DNA from: Pseudomonas sp.
GTDB taxonomy: Bacteria; Pseudomonadota; Gammaproteobacteria; Pseudomonadales; Pseudomonadaceae
Direction: 5' to 3'
Assembly (NCBI RefSeq): GCF_030698175.1
Contig: NZ_JAUYNT010000010.1
Span: 62,001-126,000, forward strand
DNA: 64,000 bases
The translations under genes were made by a program, and so were the position numbers. The notes beneath the pieces are model-generated. The model was given only the letters and a program-made list of their open reading frames with translations. It made no database searches and was not told the DNA's origin. Shown here piece by piece: positions 39,349-47,903 of the stretch (positions are counted from its first letter, which is position 1; each line of letters opens with the position of its first letter).

Positions 39349-41037
39349 ATGACCAATAAAGACAACAAAGCAAACGAAGATCTAAAAACCCAAGCGATGG
39401 ATAACACGCTTGGTCTAAACCCGGTGATTGGCATTCGCGGTAAAGATATTCTCACCGCTGCCCGCACGGTAATGCTGCAGGCCATCAAACAACCGATCCA
39501 CAGCGCCAAACACCTGACCCACTTCAGCCTGGCGCTGAAAAACGTCTTGCTCGGTCAGTCGCAGATGGAACCCGAGGCCGGCGACCGCCGCTTCGCCGAC
39601 CCGACCTGGAGCCAAAACCCGCTGTACAAACGCTATATGCAGACGTACCTGGCGTGGAACAAAGAACTGCACGACTGGATTGAAGACAGCAAGCTGGCCG
39701 AGCAGGACATCAATCGCGGCCACTTCGTGATCAAGCTGATGACCGATGCGATGGCTCCGACCAACAGCATGGCCAACCCTACGGCGGTTAAACGCTTCTT
39801 CGAAACCGGAGGCAAAAGTCTGCTGGATGGCTTGAGCAACTTGGCCAAGGACATCGTCAACAATGGCGGCATGCCCAGCCAGGTCAATATGTCGGTATTT
39901 GAAGTCGGCAAATCGCTGGCCAATACCGAAGGCGCGGTGGTGTTTCGCAACGACGTTCTGGAGCTGATCCAATACACGCCTGCGACCGAGCAAGTGCACG
40001 AGCGCCCGCTGTTGGTGGTGCCGCCACAAATCAATAAATTCTATGTATTCGACTTGTCGCCAGAAAAAAGCGTGGCGCGTTTTTGCGTGCGCAATCAGCT
40101 GCAAACCTTCGTGGTCAGCTGGCGCAACCCGACCAAGGCACAACGTGAATGGGGCCTGTCGACCTATATCGAAGCGCTGAAAGAAGCCATCGAAGTAGTC
40201 TGCGCGATCACCGGCAGCAAAGACCTGAACATGCTCGGCGCCTGCTCTGGCGGCATGACCACCGCCTCATTGCTGGGCCACTATGCGGCCATTGGCGAGC
40301 AGAAGGTGCATGCCCTGACCTTGCTGGTCAGCGTGCTGGACAACCGCCTGGAATCGGATATTTCGCTGTTCGCCGACGAGAAGAGTCTGGAGAGCGCCAA
40401 GCGCCGCTCCTATCAAGCCGGCGTACTCGAAGGCAAGGACCTGGCCAAGGTGTTTGCCTGGATGAGGCCAAACGATTTGATCTGGAACTACTGGGTCAAT
40501 AACTACCTGCTCGGCAACGAGCCACCGGTGTTTGACATCCTGCACTGGAACAACGACACCACGCGTCTGCCAGCGGCCTTGCATGGCGAATTTATCGACA
40601 TGTTCAAGAACAACCCACTGACCCGCGCGGGCGCACTGGAAGTCTGCGGCACCCCGGTCGACCTCAAGCAAGTCACTTGCGATCTGTTCTGCGTCGCCGG
40701 CACCACCGACCACATTACCCCCTGGGAGTCGTGCTACAAGTCGGCCAACCTGTTCGGCGGCAAGTGTGAGTTCGTATTGTCGAGCAGCGGCCATATCCAA
40801 AGCATTCTGAATCCGCCGGGCAATCCAAAGTCGCGCTATATGACCAACAGCGCAATGCCAGCCGATCCAAAAGCCTGGCAAGCCAGCGGCACCAAGCACG
40901 CCGACTCCTGGTGGCTGCATTGGCAAAGCTGGCAGGCAGAACGCGCCGGCAAACTGAAAAAAACCCCAACCACGCTAGGCAACAAAGCCTTCCCGCCACG
41001 CGAAGCCGCGCCCGGCACTTACGTGCATGAGCGCTAG
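39349..41037 (+). CDS. phaC1: class II PHA synthase 1
   Basis: A 562-residue granule-bound polymerase that joins medium-chain (R)-3-hydroxyacyl-CoA units. The lipase-like box GACSGG carries the nucleophile Cys299; the other triad residues are Asp454 (GTTDHITPW) and His482 (SSGHIQS). GGAG lies 8 nt before ATG. The first codons are A-rich (ACCAATAAAGACAACAAAG), which may be a Crc/Hfq target, as phaC1 is under Crc control in P. putida. The gene is bracketed by inverted copies A and B of a palindromic element. Confidence 0.97.
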   Translation: MTNKDNKANEDLKTQAMDNTLGLNPVIGIRGKDILTAARTVMLQAIKQPIHSAKHLTHFSLALKNVLLGQSQMEPEAGDRRFADPTWSQNPLYKRYMQTYLAWNKELHDWIEDSKLAEQDINRGHFVIKLMTDAMAPTNSMANPTAVKRFFETGGKSLLDGLSNLAKDIVNNGGMPSQVNMSVFEVGKSLANTEGAVVFRNDVLELIQYTPATEQVHERPLLVVPPQINKFYVFDLSPEKSVARFCVRNQLQTFVVSWRNPTKAQREWGLSTYIEALKEAIEVVCAITGSKDLNMLGACSGGMTTASLLGHYAAIGEQKVHALTLLVSVLDNRLESDISLFADEKSLESAKRRSYQAGVLEGKDLAKVFAWMRPNDLIWNYWVNNYLLGNEPPVFDILHWNNDTTRLPAALHGEFIDMFKNNPLTRAGALEVCGTPVDLKQVTCDLFCVAGTTDHITPWESCYKSANLFGGKCEFVLSSSGHIQSILNPPGNPKSRYMTNSAMPADPKAWQASGTKHADSWWLHWQSWQAERAGKLKKTPTTLGNKAFPPREAAPGTYVHER

Positions 41038-41046
41038 GCAACAGGC

Positions 41047-41192
41047 TAACAGGCCTTTGAAAAATGTAGCGAGCGACGGCTAGGCAAGGCGAAATCAGCC
41101 GAAAAAGCGCAGTTTACTGGTCGTAAATGAGCATTTTGAGGCTGATTTCAACGCCGCATAGCCGAGCGCAGTAGTTTTTCAACGGCCTGTTA
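41047..41192 (-). repeat. palindromic intergenic element, copy B (downstream of phaC1)
   Basis: A 146-bp element with terminal inverted repeats TAACAGGCCTTTGAAAAA and its near-complement (one mismatch). It is in reverse orientation to copy A and nearly identical to it, and starts 10 nt after the phaC1 stop. The two halves of the element also pair with each other (GGCTAGGCAAGGCGAAATCA against TGATTTCAACGCCGCATAGC). Confidence 0.88.
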
Positions 41193-41196
41193 ATCA

Positions 41197-41222
41197 TCTG
41201 GCGCGCCCCGAGGCGCGCCAGA
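41197..41222. terminator. strong 11-bp hairpin in the phaC1-phaZ gap
   Basis: TCTGGCGCGCC and GGCGCGCCAGA form a perfect, very GC-rich stem with a 4-nt loop, directly after element B. There is no T-run, so it may pause or stabilise the transcript rather than terminate it. The rest of the gap to 41337 shows nothing else I can name. Confidence 0.55.
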
Positions 41223-41337
41223 GACCCTGATCGTGCAGTAGGGATTGCGCCGCGTGAGGGCATCGGCGACCGTCTACGCCAATCCGGGAGGGCTTTGCGC
41301 AATGCCTCCTGGCAGTACAACCTTTAGGGCCACAGCT

Positions 41338-42195
41338 ATGTCGCAAGGATTTATTTTTCGCACCATTGACCTGGATGGCAACACCATCCGTACCGCCGTG
41401 CGCCCGGGCAAACCGCACCTGACTCCGCTGCTGGTATTTAACGGCATTGGCGCCAACCTGGAGCTGATCTTCCCGTTCGTCCAGGCGCTGGACCCCGACC
41501 TCGAAGTTATTGCCTTTGACGTGCCCGGCGTTGGCGGCTCGTCCACTCCGAACACGCCGTACCGCTTCCCCGGCCTGGCCAAACTGGCCGCGCGCATGCT
41601 CGATTACCTCGACTATGGCCAAGTCAGTGTTATCGGCGTGTCATGGGGAGGCGCCTTGGCGCAACAGTTCGCCCATGACTACCCAGAGCGCTGCAAAAAA
41701 CTGATTCTCGCCGCCACCGCGGCGGGCGCAGTAATGATCCCTGGCAAGCCGAAAGTGCTGATGTTGATGGCCAGTCCGCGGCGCTATATCCAGCCGTCCT
41801 ACGGCGCGCACATTGCGCCGGAGATCTATGGCGGGGCCTTTCGCCGCGACAAGACCCTGGCACTGTCGTTTGCCAGCAAGGTGCGCTCCTCGGGCAAGCT
41901 GGGTTACTACTGGCAGTTATTCGCCGGCATGGGCTGGACCAGCATTCATTGGCTGCACAAGATCAAACAACCGACACTGGTGTTGGCCGGTGACGACGAT
42001 CCGCTGATCCCGCTGATTAACATGCGCATGATCGCCTGGCGAATCCCCAACTCGCAGCTGCATGTACTCGATGACGGTCATTTGTTTTTGATTACCCGCG
42101 CCGAAACCGTGGCGCCAATCATCATGAAGTTCCTGCAAGAAGAACGGCAACGCGCGGTTATGCACCCACAGCAAAGCATCTCACCGACTCACTGA
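41338..42195 (+). CDS. phaZ: intracellular medium-chain-length PHA depolymerase
   Basis: A 285-residue alpha/beta hydrolase that degrades stored PHA. I start at ATG 41338 (MSQGFIFRTIDLDGNTIRTA); the longer frame from 41245 adds 31 residues with no family match. The triad is Ser102 (GVSWGG), Asp221 (AGDDDPLIPL) and His248 (DDGHLFL), at exactly the positions known for P. putida PhaZ. It lies between the two synthases, as in all class II clusters, but with wide gaps on both sides (300 and 159 bp). Confidence 0.96.
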   Translation: MSQGFIFRTIDLDGNTIRTAVRPGKPHLTPLLVFNGIGANLELIFPFVQALDPDLEVIAFDVPGVGGSSTPNTPYRFPGLAKLAARMLDYLDYGQVSVIGVSWGGALAQQFAHDYPERCKKLILAATAAGAVMIPGKPKVLMLMASPRRYIQPSYGAHIAPEIYGGAFRRDKTLALSFASKVRSSGKLGYYWQLFAGMGWTSIHWLHKIKQPTLVLAGDDDPLIPLINMRMIAWRIPNSQLHVLDDGHLFLITRAETVAPIIMKFLQEERQRAVMHPQQSISPTH

Positions 42196-42265
42196 CACGC
42201 GCAGCACAGCAAGGAGCCCAAACACTTGACCGACAAGCGAGGCAGGTGTAACAAAGTCGATCGCA

Positions 42266-42294
42266 CATGCAACTGCCAACGCAGCAGTTGCATG
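42266..42294. repeat. 10-bp inverted repeat in the phaZ-phaC2 gap
   Basis: CATGCAACTG and CAGTTGCATG are perfect complements with a 9-nt loop, 61 bp upstream of phaC2 ATG. It could be a regulator site or a mild transcript hairpin. No T-run follows. Confidence 0.6.
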
Positions 42295-42354
42295 CACAGA
42301 AGCACAAGCCTTGCAGCTTGATTCTTGGCGGTATGACGACGGAGTGTTGCCCCC

Positions 42355-44037
42355 ATGCAAGAGAAACCCGAAACAGATGCCTTGCCCGCACCGCTGGCGC
42401 ATATGAATGTACAAAATGCCATGCTCGGTTTGCGCGGTAAAAACCTCACTTCAACGCTGCGCCTGCTGGCCTTCCAAGGCCTACGCCAGCCAGTACATAG
42501 CGCTCGTCACGCGCTAAGTTTGGGCGCCAAACTGACGCGGGTTCTGCTCGGTGACAAGCTTTACCAACCAGACCCCAAGGATTCGCGCTTTGCTGACCCG
42601 ACTTGGCGGCAAAATCCCCTCTACAGTCGTAGCTTGCAGGCCTACCTGGCTTGGCAAGCGCAAACTCAAGACTGGTTAGAGCAGAGCAACTTGTCCGCCG
42701 ATGATCGCGAACGCTCGCGCTTTATCCTCGCACTGCTCAGCGATGCACTGGCCCCCTCCAACAGCCCACTTAATCCACTGGCCGTTAAAGAGCTGTTTAA
42801 CACCGGCGGTAGCAGTCTCGGCAAAGGCCTGCGCGAACTCGCCGATGATCTGCTGCACAACGGCGGCATGCCCAAGCAGGTGCACAAGCAAGCCTTTGAG
42901 GTCGGCCGCAACCTGGCCAACACCCCTGGAGCGGTGGTGTTTCGCAACGAGTTTGTCGAGCTGATTCAATACAAATCGATGAGCGAAAAACAGCACGTCA
43001 TTCCGCTGCTGATAGTGCCGCCACAAATCAACAAGTTTTATATCTTCGATCTCAGCCCAGAAAAAAGCTTCGTCCAGTACGCCCTGAAAAACAGCCTACA
43101 AGTGTTTGCCCTGAGCTGGCGCAACCCCGACCCGCGGCACCGCGAATGGGGCTTGTCGACCTACGTGCAAGCGCTGGAACAAGCCATCGATGTGTGCCGT
43201 GAGATTTGCGTCAGCCCTTCGGTAAACCTGCTCGGCGCCTGCGCCGGCGGCCTCACCAGTGCCGCCCTGCAAGGTCACCTGCAAGCCAAGAAGCAACTGC
43301 GCAAAGTTAACAGCAGCACCTACTTGGTCAGCCTGCTGGACAGCCAAACCGACAGCCCTGCCATGCTGTTTGCCGACGAGCAAACGCTGGAGGCGGCCAA
43401 GCGCCACTCCTATCAGCGCGGCGTACTCGATGGCCGTGAGATGTCCAAGGTGTTTGCCTGGATGCGCCCCAATGACTTGGTCTGGAACTACTGGGTCAAC
43501 AACTACCTGCTCGGCAAACAACCGCCAGCCTTCGATATTCTGTACTGGAACAACGACAACACTCGGCTGCCGGCCGCGCTGCATGGGGATTTTCTCGACT
43601 TCTTCAAAATCAACCCACTCAAGCACGCGGGCGGCATGGAGGTGTGCGGCACCCCGATCGATCTGAAAAAGATCACTATCGACAGCTTTAGTGTTGGCGG
43701 CATCAACGATCACATCACCCCTTGGCGGGCGGTGTATCGCTCCTCGCAACTGCTGGGCGGCAACAAACGTTTTCTACTGTCCAACAGCGGCCACATCCAA
43801 AGCATTCTCAATCCACCCAGCAACCCGAAAGCCAACTATTACGAAAACCCAACACTCTGCTACGAGCCGCTGAACTGGCGGGCGGATGCTCAGCAGGTCG
43901 CAGGCAGCTGGTGGACGCCCTGGTTGGAATGGATTCAGCAGCGCGCCGGCGAGCGCCGGGAACCCTTGAAGACCCTTGGCAATCAGCATTACCCGCCCAT
44001 GGAAGCGGCACCCGGCACCTACGTACATTTACGCTAA
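42355..44037 (+). CDS. phaC2: class II PHA synthase 2
   Basis: A 560-residue paralogue of PhaC1. The nucleophile box is GACAGG with Cys296; Asp452 (GGINDHITPW) and His480 (SNSGHIQS) complete the triad. Its leader shares the string GGAGTGTTG with that of phaC1, showing that the duplication included the ribosome binding site. Spacing from GGAG to ATG is longer here (about 12 nt against 8), so translation may be weaker. PhaC2 usually differs slightly in monomer preference. Confidence 0.97.
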   Translation: MQEKPETDALPAPLAHMNVQNAMLGLRGKNLTSTLRLLAFQGLRQPVHSARHALSLGAKLTRVLLGDKLYQPDPKDSRFADPTWRQNPLYSRSLQAYLAWQAQTQDWLEQSNLSADDRERSRFILALLSDALAPSNSPLNPLAVKELFNTGGSSLGKGLRELADDLLHNGGMPKQVHKQAFEVGRNLANTPGAVVFRNEFVELIQYKSMSEKQHVIPLLIVPPQINKFYIFDLSPEKSFVQYALKNSLQVFALSWRNPDPRHREWGLSTYVQALEQAIDVCREICVSPSVNLLGACAGGLTSAALQGHLQAKKQLRKVNSSTYLVSLLDSQTDSPAMLFADEQTLEAAKRHSYQRGVLDGREMSKVFAWMRPNDLVWNYWVNNYLLGKQPPAFDILYWNNDNTRLPAALHGDFLDFFKINPLKHAGGMEVCGTPIDLKKITIDSFSVGGINDHITPWRAVYRSSQLLGGNKRFLLSNSGHIQSILNPPSNPKANYYENPTLCYEPLNWRADAQQVAGSWWTPWLEWIQQRAGERREPLKTLGNQHYPPMEAAPGTYVHLR

Positions 44038-44104
44038 CCACAACCTGGCTGGCAGCGCAAAAGCCAGCGCAGCGCCCTCCGACCACCACCACTAAGAAGA
44101 CTGG

Positions 44105-44719
44105 ATGAAGACCCGCGACCGCATTCTTGAGTGTGCCCTGAGCCTGTTCAACCAGGAGGGCGAACCCAATGTTTCGACCCTGCAAATCGCCAACGAGCTC
44201 GGCATTAGCCCCGGCAATCTGTACTACCACTTCCACGGCAAAGAACCGTTGGTGCTGGAGTTATTTGAACGCTTTCAGGCGGAAATGGCACCGTTGCTCA
44301 ACCCGCCGGCCGACGCCCAACTGGATGTGGAGGATTACTGGCTGTTCCTGAATTTGATTGTCGAGCGCTTAGCGTTGTTTCGCTTTCTGTTCCAGGACCT
44401 GTCCAACTTGGCCGGGCGACTGCCCAAGCTGGCCCGCGGCATTCGCCACTGGCTCAACGCCCTAAAGCGCACCTTGGCCGAGTTACTCGCGGGCCTGAAA
44501 GCCCAAGGGCAACTCGAGAGCGACACCCTCGCGCTCGGCCAACTGGTCGAGCAGATCAGCCTGACCCTACTGTTCTCACTCGACTACCAGCGCATTCTTG
44601 GCAACCGCGGTGAAAACCGCTTGGTGGTCTACCAAGTGATGATGCTGGTCGCACCGCACCTGGTCGATGGCGCCCGGCACACCGCCGAACAACTGGCACA
44701 ACGCTATCTAAAAGCCTAA
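44105..44719 (+). CDS. phaD: PhaD, TetR-family regulator of the PHA genes
   Basis: A 204-residue protein with an N-terminal helix-turn-helix (NVSTLQIANELGISPGNLYYHF) and an alpha-helical ligand domain. In P. putida PhaD activates the phaC1 and phaI promoters in response to a beta-oxidation CoA intermediate. It is the last gene of the phaC1ZC2D group and convergent with phaF. Confidence 0.95.
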   Translation: MKTRDRILECALSLFNQEGEPNVSTLQIANELGISPGNLYYHFHGKEPLVLELFERFQAEMAPLLNPPADAQLDVEDYWLFLNLIVERLALFRFLFQDLSNLAGRLPKLARGIRHWLNALKRTLAELLAGLKAQGQLESDTLALGQLVEQISLTLLFSLDYQRILGNRGENRLVVYQVMMLVAPHLVDGARHTAEQLAQRYLKA

Positions 44720-44760
44720 GCCGCACAAGCCACCAAACAATTTAATTCGCCCAAACGCAA

Positions 44761-44783
44761 ACGCCCGGCACTAGGCCGGGCGT
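44761..44783 (-). terminator. rho-independent terminator of phaIF
   Basis: ACGCCCGGC and GCCGGGCGT form a perfect 9-bp stem with a 5-nt loop, 18 nt after the phaF stop. On the minus strand it is followed by TTGCGTTTGGG. It may also stop phaD transcription from the other side. Confidence 0.7.
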
Positions 44784-44801
44784 TGGTGCAGCCTGAACTA
44801 A

Positions 44802-45500
44802 TCAGGCCTGGGTAGCAGCGCTCGCAGGTGCGGCAGCAACTGCTGGCGCTGCTGCAACTACCGGTGCAGCGGCGGGCTTGGCCGCAACTGGCTTGGCAGC
44901 AGCCAGCTTAGCCACTGGCTTAGCAACCGCTTTAACTGCGGGTTTAGCCGCAGGCTTGGCAGCGGCAGGTTTAGCCACAGCTTTAACTGCTGGCTTAGCC
45001 GCAGGTTTGGCAGCAACTGGCTTAGCCACTGGTTTTTTGACCGCAGGCTTAGCTACAGCTTTAGCCGCTGGCTTAACCGACTGGGCCGAAATACCGGTCA
45101 GCTTTTCAATTTGCTTGGTCAGTACTTCAACCTTGCTGTGCAGTTCTTTAACTTCATTGCGGCTCGGTACACCAAGGCGCGAAATAGCGTTGTTCAGGCG
45201 CTTGTCGAAAGCATCTTCCAGCTCACTCCACTTGCCCCAAGCTTTTTCTTTCACTTCTTCAACTTTCGACTTGGCCGAGTCTACGGAGGACTTCACCACG
45301 CCAACTTGCTTAGTCACTTCAGCCTTAGCCAGCTTCTCAGCTTTCTCGCCATCAGTAACCAGGCCATCAAACAGCTTCTCGCCGTCCTTGCTGACCTTGG
45401 AGTAAGCACCAAGACCTGCCAGCCAAATTTGCCGCGAATACTTTTCTACTTCGTTAACCCAAGTAGTGACTTCTTTTTCGATCTTCTTCTTGCCAGCCAT
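44802..45500 (-). CDS. phaF: PhaF phasin with histone H1-like tail
   Basis: A 232-residue protein from ATG 45500 (MAGKKKIEKEVTTW), AAGGGG upstream. The N-terminal phasin domain (1-110) contains IWLAGLGAYSKVSKDGEKLF. A short leucine-zipper-like coiled coil follows (RNEVKELHSKVEVLTKQIEKL), then about 95 residues of Lys-Pro-Ala repeats (VAKPAAKPA type) that bind DNA non-specifically. PhaF coats PHA granules and ties them to the nucleoid so that they segregate evenly. The repeats are coded by recurring near-identical DNA, so length variation between strains is likely. Confidence 0.95.
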   Translation of the reverse strand: MAGKKKIEKEVTTWVNEVEKYSRQIWLAGLGAYSKVSKDGEKLFDGLVTDGEKAEKLAKAEVTKQVGVVKSSVDSAKSKVEEVKEKAWGKWSELEDAFDKRLNNAISRLGVPSRNEVKELHSKVEVLTKQIEKLTGISAQSVKPAAKAVAKPAVKKPVAKPVAAKPAAKPAVKAVAKPAAAKPAAKPAVKAVAKPVAKLAAAKPVAAKPAAAPVVAAAPAVAAAPASAATQA

Positions 45501-45510
45501 ATGATTCCCC

Positions 45511-45966
45511 TTATTTAGCTTTAGCCGCGCGCTCGAGCATTGCATTGAGCACATCGAGCTTAGCAGAGAGCGCGTCAACGTCCTGCTTGGACGGAATGCC
45601 GAGACGATTCAGACCGCTAGCAACGCGACGATCAAAGGCTTGCTCGACTTTTTCGAACTGCACTTCAACCTTGCCTTTAACGCCTTCGACGCGGTCTTTA
45701 ACACTTACTTTAACGCTGTCGATTTGGCTGTTAGCGGCTTCAACTTGTTGATTTACCAGCTTCTTGCCTTGCTTCTCAACGCCTTCACCGGCCTTAACCA
45801 GATCCAGCAAGTAGCCCGCGCCTTCTTTGCCCGCTTTAGCGTAAGCGCCAAGACCGGCCAGATAGATTTTGCGCGCATAGCCTTTAACATCGGCCAGCAC
45901 TGTGGTTTCGCTAGCGACGTTGCTGACGGCTTTCTTAACGGCGATTTTTTTCGGAGCAGTAGCCAT
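45511..45966 (-). CDS. phaI: PhaI phasin
   Basis: A 151-residue granule-surface protein from ATG 45966 (MATAPKKIAVKKAVSNV), GAGG 6 nt upstream. The phasin core YARKIYLAGLGAYAKAGKEG closely resembles the N-terminal domain of PhaF, and the C-terminus (IPSKQDVDALSAKLDVLNAM) is a coiled coil. It is transcribed ahead of phaF, 10 nt apart. An inverted repeat upstream may be a regulator site. Confidence 0.95.
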   Translation of the reverse strand: MATAPKKIAVKKAVSNVASETTVLADVKGYARKIYLAGLGAYAKAGKEGAGYLLDLVKAGEGVEKQGKKLVNQQVEAANSQIDSVKVSVKDRVEGVKGKVEVQFEKVEQAFDRRVASGLNRLGIPSKQDVDALSAKLDVLNAMLERAAKAK

Positions 45967-45983
45967 GATGCACCTCACACTAA

Positions 45984-46019
45984 GTGATAAAAGAGTCGCC
46001 CTTGCTCAGGGCTTATCAC
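45984..46019. promoter_or_regulatory. GTGATAA inverted repeat upstream of phaI
   Basis: GTGATAA (45984-45990) and TTATCAC (46013-46019) are spaced by 22 bp, centred about 35 bp before the phaI ATG. This is a suitable location for a PhaD operator, though I cannot match it to a known sequence. Confidence 0.4.
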
Positions 46020-46071
46020 CAAGGTAGCGAGGAAAATTAGAATCCACATACTAAGCCGCAAAATAATTGAC

Positions 46072-46350
46072 TTAGGCCTGCAGCGACTCATCCAGGGTCT
46101 TTTCAATTTCACGTTTGATACTGCCGCCCATGGCAGACAGCAACAGGCCCAGGTTTAACTCAACCCGCACCTGATCTTCAGTGACGGCGATCAGCCCATC
46201 GGCGCCGCTGCGTTTAAATTCCAGGCTGTTGCCAACCCAGCGGTAACGCACGTCGTACTCGCTGGCCAAGCGTTCGGCGAGCTGCTCGGCTTTCGCCCGT
46301 GCGCCGGCCAGACCGAGCGAATGTGGGCGTTCAATTTTAATCCGGGCCAT
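46072..46350 (-). CDS. polyhydroxyalkanoic acid system family small protein
   Basis: A 92-residue protein (MARIKIERPHSLGLAGARAK; later VEKTL-type helix REIEKTLDES). It fits the small family annotated as PHA system protein that is found beside phasin genes in pseudomonads; its biochemical role is not established. It has its own start about 105 bp upstream of phaI, in the same direction, and is divergent from ubiE. Confidence 0.8.
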   Translation of the reverse strand: MARIKIERPHSLGLAGARAKAEQLAERLASEYDVRYRWVGNSLEFKRSGADGLIAVTEDQVRVELNLGLLLSAMGGSIKREIEKTLDESLQA

Positions 46351-46491
46351 CGATAATTCCTGACTGCGACCTTAGGTCGCGCAACTATAACAGGCCGCCG
46401 CAGCCCTCTAAACGAATGCAGCAGCGCGCCGCCAAGACAAAGCCGGTCGCCGGGATTAGAATGGCCGGCACTTTCTTGCGGTGACAGTGAA

Positions 46492-47262
46492 ATGAACGAT
46501 CCACGCAAAGCCGGCGACGGCGAACCGACCACCCACTTCGGCTATCAAAACGTACCGGAAAGCCAAAAGGCGCAAAAGGTCGCTGAAGTGTTCCACTCGG
46601 TCGCAGCCAAATACGACCTGATGAACGACCTGATGTCCGCCGGCGTGCATCGCCTGTGGAAGCGCTTCACCATCGAACTATCGGGTGTACGCAGCGGCAA
46701 TCGGGTGCTGGATATCGCCGGCGGTACCGGTGACTTGAGCAAACAGTTCTCGCGCCTGGTGGGTCCAACCGGCGAAGTGGTACTGGCCGACATCAATGCC
46801 TCGATGCTGCAAGTGGGTCGCGACCGTCTGCTCGATTTGGGCGTGGCGGGCAATATCAAATTTGTGCAGGCCGATGCCGAGAAGCTGCCCTTTCCGGACA
46901 ACTACTTTGACGTGGTGACCATCGCCTTCGGTTTGCGCAACGTCACCCATAAAGAAGACGCCCTGCGCTCGATGCTGCGGGTGCTGAAACCCGGCGGTCG
47001 TTTGTTGGTGCTGGAATTTTCCAAGCCCACCAGCGCCTTGCTGTCCAAGACCTATGACGCCTACTCGTTCAGCCTGCTGCCAATGATCGGCAAACTGATC
47101 ACCGGCGACGCCGACAGCTACCGCTATTTGGCCGAATCGATCCGCATGCATCCGGATCAGGAAACACTCAAGGCGATGATGGTCGAGGCCGGTTTCGAGC
47201 GCACCAGCTATCACAATATGACCGGCGGCATCGTCGCCCTGCACCGCGGCATCAAGCCCTGA
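46492..47262 (+). CDS. ubiE: ubiquinone/menaquinone C-methyltransferase
   Basis: A 256-residue SAM-dependent enzyme that methylates the ring carbon of the quinone precursor. The SAM motif is [16 protein letters not shown], and the UbiE signatures [19 protein letters not shown] and [20 protein letters not shown] are present. It begins the ubiE-ubiJ-ubiB operon: its TGA overlaps the ubiJ ATG. Confidence 0.97.
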   Translation: MNDPRKAGDGEPTTHFGYQNVPESQKAQKVAEVFHSVAAKYDLMNDLMSAGVHRLWKRFTIELSGVRSGNRVLDIAGGTGDLSKQFSRLVGPTGEVVLADINASMLQVGRDRLLDLGVAGNIKFVQADAEKLPFPDNYFDVVTIAFGLRNVTHKEDALRSMLRVLKPGGRLLVLEFSKPTSALLSKTYDAYSFSLLPMIGKLITGDADSYRYLAESIRMHPDQETLKAMMVEAGFERTSYHNMTGGIVALHRGIKP

Positions 47263-47903
47263 TGCTGCTTGCCGGATTGCTGGCCGGCGTTGAGCTAGGC
47301 CTCAATCGCCTCTTGCGGATGGACAGCACCGCGCTGCCGCGCCTGGCCAGTTTGAGCGGCAAAGTGATTGCCATCGACGGCCAAAGCCCGGCGTTGCAGT
47401 TGTTTATTCTGCCCAGCGCCGAGGGCTTACAACTCGCGAGCAATTGGCTGGCACCAACCGATTGCTGCCTGCGCGCCAGTCCCGCCAACCTGCTGCAATT
47501 GGCCCTGGCCAAAGACAAGACGGCAGTGCTGCATCGCCCGCAGGTCAGCCTCAGCGGTGACAGCGCAGTGCTGCTGGAACTGGTGGCGGTATTGCAAGAC
47601 CTGGAGCTGGACTGGGAGTACGAACTCTCGCGCTGGCTCGGCCCGGTGGCCAGCCAACTGCTTGGCGGTCACCTGCGCAGTCGCGCTCACTGGGGCACGC
47701 AAAGCGTTGCCAGCCTGCGCCAGGACTTGGCGGATTACCTCAGTGAAGAATCCCGCAGCCTGGTTGGCCAGCGCGAAGCCGAGGCTCGCTTCGCCGAGCT
47801 TGACCGTCTGAAGCTCGATCTCGACCGCCTCGACGCCCGTGTGGCGCGTCTGTCTATGCCGCCTGCGCGGCCCATGCCCCTCACGCCTAGCGATCCCGTA
47901 TGA
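47262..47903 (+). CDS. ubiJ: ubiquinone biosynthesis accessory factor UbiJ (SCP2 domain)
   Basis: A 213-residue protein with an N-terminal SCP2 lipid-binding domain (about 15-115) and a C-terminal coiled coil ([18 protein letters not shown]). UbiJ binds the isoprenoid quinone intermediates and helps hold the cytosolic Ubi complex together. Its ATG overlaps the ubiE stop (TGATG) and its stop overlaps ubiB by 4 nt, so all three are translationally coupled. Confidence 0.92.
   Translation: MLLAGLLAGVELGLNRLLRMDSTALPRLASLSGKVIAIDGQSPALQLFILPSAEGLQLASNWLAPTDCCLRASPANLLQLALAKDKTAVLHRPQVSLSGDSAVLLELVAVLQDLELDWEYELSRWLGPVASQLLGGHLRSRAHWGTQSVASLRQDLADYLSEESRSLVGQREAEARFAELDRLKLDLDRLDARVARLSMPPARPMPLTPSDPV

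Noticed and set aside
44878..45090. Repeats inside phaF as a satellite or CRISPR-like array
   Set aside because: They are coding repeats for the Lys-Pro-Ala histone-like tail of PhaF; spacing is irregular and there are no unique spacers.
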